Shown here: positions 32,243 through 34,606 of the stretch, in pieces
Position numbering within the stretch: the first letter of the stretch is position 1
Layout: each line of letters opens with the position of its first letter
Translations under genes and position numbers: made by a program
Assembly: GCA_947505025.1 (NCBI GenBank)
Contig: CANNIJ010000002.1
Location: 1-34,606 of the forward strand
Source: Legionellaceae bacterium
GTDB lineage: Bacteria > Pseudomonadota > Gammaproteobacteria > Legionellales > Legionellaceae
Length of the DNA stretch: 34,606 nucleotides
Direction: 5' to 3'
The notes under the pieces: generated by a model
What the model saw: only the letters and a program-made list of their open reading frames with translations
Database searches by the model: none
Told to the model about the DNA's origin: nothing

Positions 32243-33484
32243 ATGAGTGCACAACCATTCCTTCATGTTCCATACGGGAAGACAGTACACGGTGAAGAGG
32301 AAATTGCAGCCGTGGTTAATGTATTGCGTACATCAACCCAAATGGGTAAACATGTTCGTGAAATGGAGCAAAAAGTTGCGGCTTTATTTGCTAAGAAACA
32401 TGGGATTATGGTTAACTCAGGATCTTCAGCTAATTATTTGACTGTAGAGATCCTTGGATTACCTGCTGATTCTGAAGTTATCACTCCAGCACTAACATTC
32501 TCAACCACCGTCGCCCCACTCGTCAAAAATCATTTAATACCTGCATTTGTTGATGTAGAACCAGGCTCTTTTAATATTGATGCCAATAAAGTAGAAGAAA
32601 TGATTTCTTCTAAAACTAAAGCAATGATGATTCCTAATTTAATCGGTAATTTACCTGATTGGAAACAGTTACGTGAAATTGCTGACCGATACAATTTAAT
32701 TGTAATCGAAGATTCATGTGACACATTGGGTGCAACTATCAATGGTGTATCTGTTGGCCAATATACAGATGTTAGTACTACTAGCTTTTATGGCTCACAT
32801 GTGATCAATTGCGCAGGTAATGGTGGAATGTTATGCGTCAATGAAGACAGATTGAATGAACGTACTAGATTATTGAGGAGCTGGGGACGCAGTTCGTCTT
32901 TATTCGTAGAGTCAGAAGCCATTGAAAATCGTTTTAATATTCAAGTAGATGGTATCGATTATGACGCAAAATTTGTGTTCGAAACTTTGGGCTATAATCT
33001 TGAACCATCTGAGATGGGCGCAGCATTTGGTTTGGTTCAACTAAGTAAATTGGATAATAATATATCGATCCGCGAAGCAGCGTTTACGCAACACACTAAA
33101 TTTTTTAGCCAATATCAAGATTGGTTTATTTTACCCAAACAACTCCCTAACTCAAGAACAGGGTGGTTGTCTTTTGCTCCAACAATTAAAGATAATGCTC
33201 CATTCACACGTAGAGAATTACAAATATTCCTGGAAAAACGAAATATTCAAACACGAACTGTATTTACAGGTAATATTTTGCGCCAACCAGGGTTTGCTAA
33301 GATCAAAAGAACTGAATCATCTAATGGATATCCGCACACGGATCATGTCATGCGTGGCGGTCTATTGTTAGGATGTCATCATGGATTAACCGCAGAGATG
33401 ATGGATCATATCCATGGATCATTTGAAGATTTTGTCAACATTCATATTAAAAAGAAAACTATTGTTGAAGCAGTACATGCATGA
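32243..33484 (+). CDS. RfbH/ColD-like PLP (PMP) sugar 3-dehydratase, without Fe-S cysteines
   Basis: This DegT/DnrJ/EryC1-fold protein has 413 residues. The lysine that binds PLP in aminotransferases is replaced by H186 (SFYGSHVIN), the hallmark of sugar 3-dehydratases such as RfbH (E1) and ColD. Cofactor residues include SGSSANYL (59-66) and IEDSCDTLG with D157. In RfbH proteins the region after WGR carries cysteines (DCYC...C...C) for a [2Fe-2S] cluster. Here that stretch (S217-R230, SSSLFVESEAIENR) has none. The chemistry is thus more like ColD, which works with PMP and glutamate, or is unknown. ATG 32243 has GGAG 9 nt upstream; an ATG at 32228 does not. The position after rfbG points to CDP-4-keto-6-deoxyglucose as substrate. 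Confidence 0.8.
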   Translation: MSAQPFLHVPYGKTVHGEEEIAAVVNVLRTSTQMGKHVREMEQKVAALFAKKHGIMVNSGSSANYLTVEILGLPADSEVITPALTFSTTVAPLVKNHLIPAFVDVEPGSFNIDANKVEEMISSKTKAMMIPNLIGNLPDWKQLREIADRYNLIVIEDSCDTLGATINGVSVGQYTDVSTTSFYGSHVINCAGNGGMLCVNEDRLNERTRLLRSWGRSSSLFVESEAIENRFNIQVDGIDYDAKFVFETLGYNLEPSEMGAAFGLVQLSKLDNNISIREAAFTQHTKFFSQYQDWFILPKQLPNSRTGWLSFAPTIKDNAPFTRRELQIFLEKRNIQTRTVFTGNILRQPGFAKIKRTESSNGYPHTDHVMRGGLLLGCHHGLTAEMMDHIHGSFEDFVNIHIKKKTIVEAVHA

Positions 33485-33495
33485 GAGATTGTAGT

Positions 33496-33561
33496 ATGAC
33501 GAGCTATAGTCAGATTACAAATTTCATCATAGTTGGTGCAGTGAATACATTATTCGGGTAA
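33496..33561 (+). pseudogene. GtrA-like flippase, 5' fragment (21 codons)
   Basis: The frame ATG...TAA encodes MTSYSQITNFIIVGAVNTLFG, the typical first helix of GtrA/DPMS-type membrane proteins (FxxVGxxNTLFGY). These proteins move lipid-linked sugars across the inner membrane. The conserved sequence stops exactly where the next residue should be Tyr: GGG TA|A. Unrelated, transposon-like DNA follows. It lies 11 nt after the RfbH-like gene and so was probably the next gene of the sugar cluster, cut by an insertion or deletion at about 33560. Confidence 0.55.
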
Positions 33562-33629
33562 AGTGGGCCCCATCGATGGTACAGTAGAACCTTAAATCTT
33601 AGATGGTGTCCAATCATAGGAACACTTGA

Positions 33630-33767
33630 TCATGGTGGGGGGTACGCACAGCACTTAATCGAGGAGAAGGATATCATCAGCTGCTTGATAAAATCACTAT
33701 TATGAGTGGAGGTGATTTTAGAGGCATGTCAGAGCTTGAGGTTGAAATCTGGAATGAATGCGCCCGC
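33630..33767 (+). pseudogene. Tn3-family transposase (TnpA) C-terminal fragment
   Basis: The frame after the TGA at 33627-33629 reads VRTALNRGEGYHQLLDKI, then FRGMSELEVEIWNECAR. This resembles the conserved C-terminal stretch of Tn3-family TnpA (LNRGE-YHQL...FRG...E..IWNECARL). TnpA proteins are ~1000 residues, so only about 46 remain. After WNECAR the expected ending (LIANCIIYYN) is replaced by sequence of a different transposase family. Confidence 0.55.
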
Positions 33768-33968
33768 TATACCTCGGATCAGCCAACTAGGCAGCAAGAA
33801 AAACAGATGGGGAAGTTTAAATCGCCGAAACAGGCACAGCGATTTTTATCCGTTCATGGGCAAGTAAGAAATTTGTTTGGCGCTCATCGATATAAAATGG
33901 CGGCCAATGATCAAAGGGCTCATTTGATTGCCAGGTGGAATCAGTGGCAGGAAATTGTAATGCAGTAA
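33768..33968 (+). pseudogene. IS6-type DDE transposase C-terminal fragment
   Basis: The residues SDQPTRQQEKQMGKFKSPKQ and AQRFLSVHGQVRNLFGAHRY match the C-terminal end of IS6-like transposases (HQPTR-RER-M-RFKSP-QAQRFLS-HG). About 66 residues remain, ending at a normal TAA (33966-33968). The catalytic DDE domain is missing. The frame is fused directly to the Tn3-type fragment upstream, giving a chimeric open frame of no likely function. Confidence 0.55.
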
Positions 33969-34085
33969 AAGTGTGCCTGAAATTTGGAATGTCTCTCTTT
34001 TAGACCTGGTTTCGAGATTTTTTTACACAACTTGAGGGTGCCGGCACGTAACCCCTAGATCTTACTTGTCCAAAGTCCAATAGCA

Positions 34086-34139
34086 TATAATACATCAATA
34101 TCTAGCTTTTATGTAGATTATAGTATAAATTAGTATAAT
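34086..34139 (+). promoter_or_regulatory. candidate -10 elements upstream of rpoS
   Basis: Two perfect TATAAT hexamers, at 34086-34091 and 34134-34139, lie in an AT-rich stretch 70 and 22 nt before the rpoS ATG. Neither has a good -35 at 16-18 nt. The region lies directly right of the transposon remnants, so the ancestral promoter may have been changed. Confidence 0.35.
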
Positions 34140-34161
34140 CACATAACAAGGAGGTGTGTTC

Positions 34162-34606
34162 ATGTCTGATCAGGATGAGTCTTTTATATTGTCTGAAAAC
34201 GCTGCATTAGCTGACGTAGTATTGAATGATCTTGTTGTTTTAGATGATGAACCTGAACTTAAGTTTCCTACTTGTGCTCAAGGTAAGCATTTAACTAAAG
34301 CCATGGATGCCACACAACTTTATTTGAGTGAAATTGGATTTTCACCACTGCTTAGTGCTGCAGAAGAGGTACATTACTCCACCTTAGCTTTACAAGGTGA
34401 TCAAGCTGCCAGAAAAAAAATGATTGAATCAAATTTACGTTTAGTTGTAAAAATTTCTAGACGTTACTTGAATCGTGGATTACCATTGTTGGATTTGATT
34501 GAAGAAGGTAATTTAGGTTTAATGAGATCTGTTGAGAAATTTGATCCAACCCGCGGGTTTCGTTTTTCAACCTATGCCACTTGGTGGATTCGTCAGACGA
34601 TTGAAC
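34162..34606 (+). CDS. rpoS: RNA polymerase sigma factor RpoS (partial, runs off the window)
   Basis: This is the stationary-phase/general stress sigma factor. AAGGAGG at 34148-34154 is 7 nt before ATG 34162. The 148 visible codons cover the acidic N-terminus, region 1.2 (DATQLYLSEIGFSPLLS) and region 2 (NLRLVVKISRRYLNRGLPLL, DLIEEGNLGLMRSVEKFD, STYATWWIRQTIE). The spacing and DATQLYL...GFSPLL favour RpoS over RpoD or RpoH. nlpD, which usually precedes rpoS, is absent; transposon remnants lie there instead. The remaining regions 3-4 lie beyond the edge, so integrity of the whole gene cannot be judged. Confidence 0.9.
   Translation, partial: MSDQDESFILSENAALADVVLNDLVVLDDEPELKFPTCAQGKHLTKAMDATQLYLSEIGFSPLLSAAEEVHYSTLALQGDQAARKKMIESNLRLVVKISRRYLNRGLPLLDLIEEGNLGLMRSVEKFDPTRGFRFSTYATWWIRQTIE

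Larger units (their letters stand above)
33562..34055. mobile_element. mosaic of transposon remnants between the rfb cluster and rpoS
   Basis: This ~0.5 kb holds a Tn3-type and an IS6-type transposase fragment fused in one frame, with unassigned sequence at 33562-33629. At the right, the complement of 34012-34055 begins GGGGTTACGTGCCGGCACCC, which has the GGGG start of a Tn3-family terminal repeat; this is only suggestive. The left boundary is set by the break in the gtrA-like gene. No intact mobile element is present. Confidence 0.5.

Overview
The window is about 34.6 kb of AT-rich gammaproteobacterial chromosome. Several signs point towards a Legionellales-type lineage (Legionella, Coxiella, Aquicella, Berkiella-like): a homospermidine synthase remnant, absence of ispG from the conserved rodZ-hisS block, AT-rich codon use and many small lineage-specific proteins. 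This assignment is an inference; there is no rRNA or other decisive marker in the window. No tRNA, rRNA or CRISPR array was seen.

Region 1 (1-9.4 kb) is accessory and loosely packed. It holds a small orphan protein, an MHS-type MFS transporter, a ~300 bp fold-back repeat, a 130-residue orphan, a family 1 glycosidase convergent with a secreted polysaccharide deacetylase, a lone type IV pilin (pilE), a CHASE2-adenylate cyclase, and two gene remnants (homospermidine synthase and an outer-membrane barrel protein). The remnants lie head-to-head and both lack their 5' parts, as a single deletion across a divergent promoter region would leave them.

Region 2 (9.5-24 kb) is mostly core. waaF is on the minus strand. 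From 10.8 to 24.0 kb twelve plus-strand genes follow with gaps of 20 nt or less, or with overlaps: a cation:proton antiporter, a Cys-rich lipoprotein, aceE-aceF-lpd (pyruvate dehydrogenase complex), pilW, rodZ, hisS, yfgM, bamB, der and an unknown 201-residue protein. This is the familiar pilW-rodZ-(ispG)-hisS-yfgM-bamB-der block, without ispG and with the pyruvate dehydrogenase genes joined to its front.

Region 3 (24-34.6 kb) starts with era-recO. recO has no standard start codon where its conserved N-terminus begins; the best candidate is AUU, overlapping the era stop. clpA follows, overlapping a WaaE-type glycosyltransferase, then a WaaL-like O-antigen ligase and rfbF-rfbG-rfbH-like genes for a CDP-6-deoxyhexose branch. 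The RfbH-like protein keeps the diagnostic His in place of the PLP lysine but has lost the iron-sulfur cysteines. The sugar cluster stops abruptly in a gtrA-like gene cut after 21 codons. It is followed by a mosaic of Tn3-type and IS6-type transposase scraps, and then by rpoS, which runs off the end of the window.

No wholly new multi-gene system stands out. The best leads are the recO/era start-stop configuration, the iron-sulfur-less RfbH-like dehydratase, the fold-back element at 2.1-2.4 kb, the Cys-rich lipoprotein coupled to aceE, and the two deletion/insertion scars.
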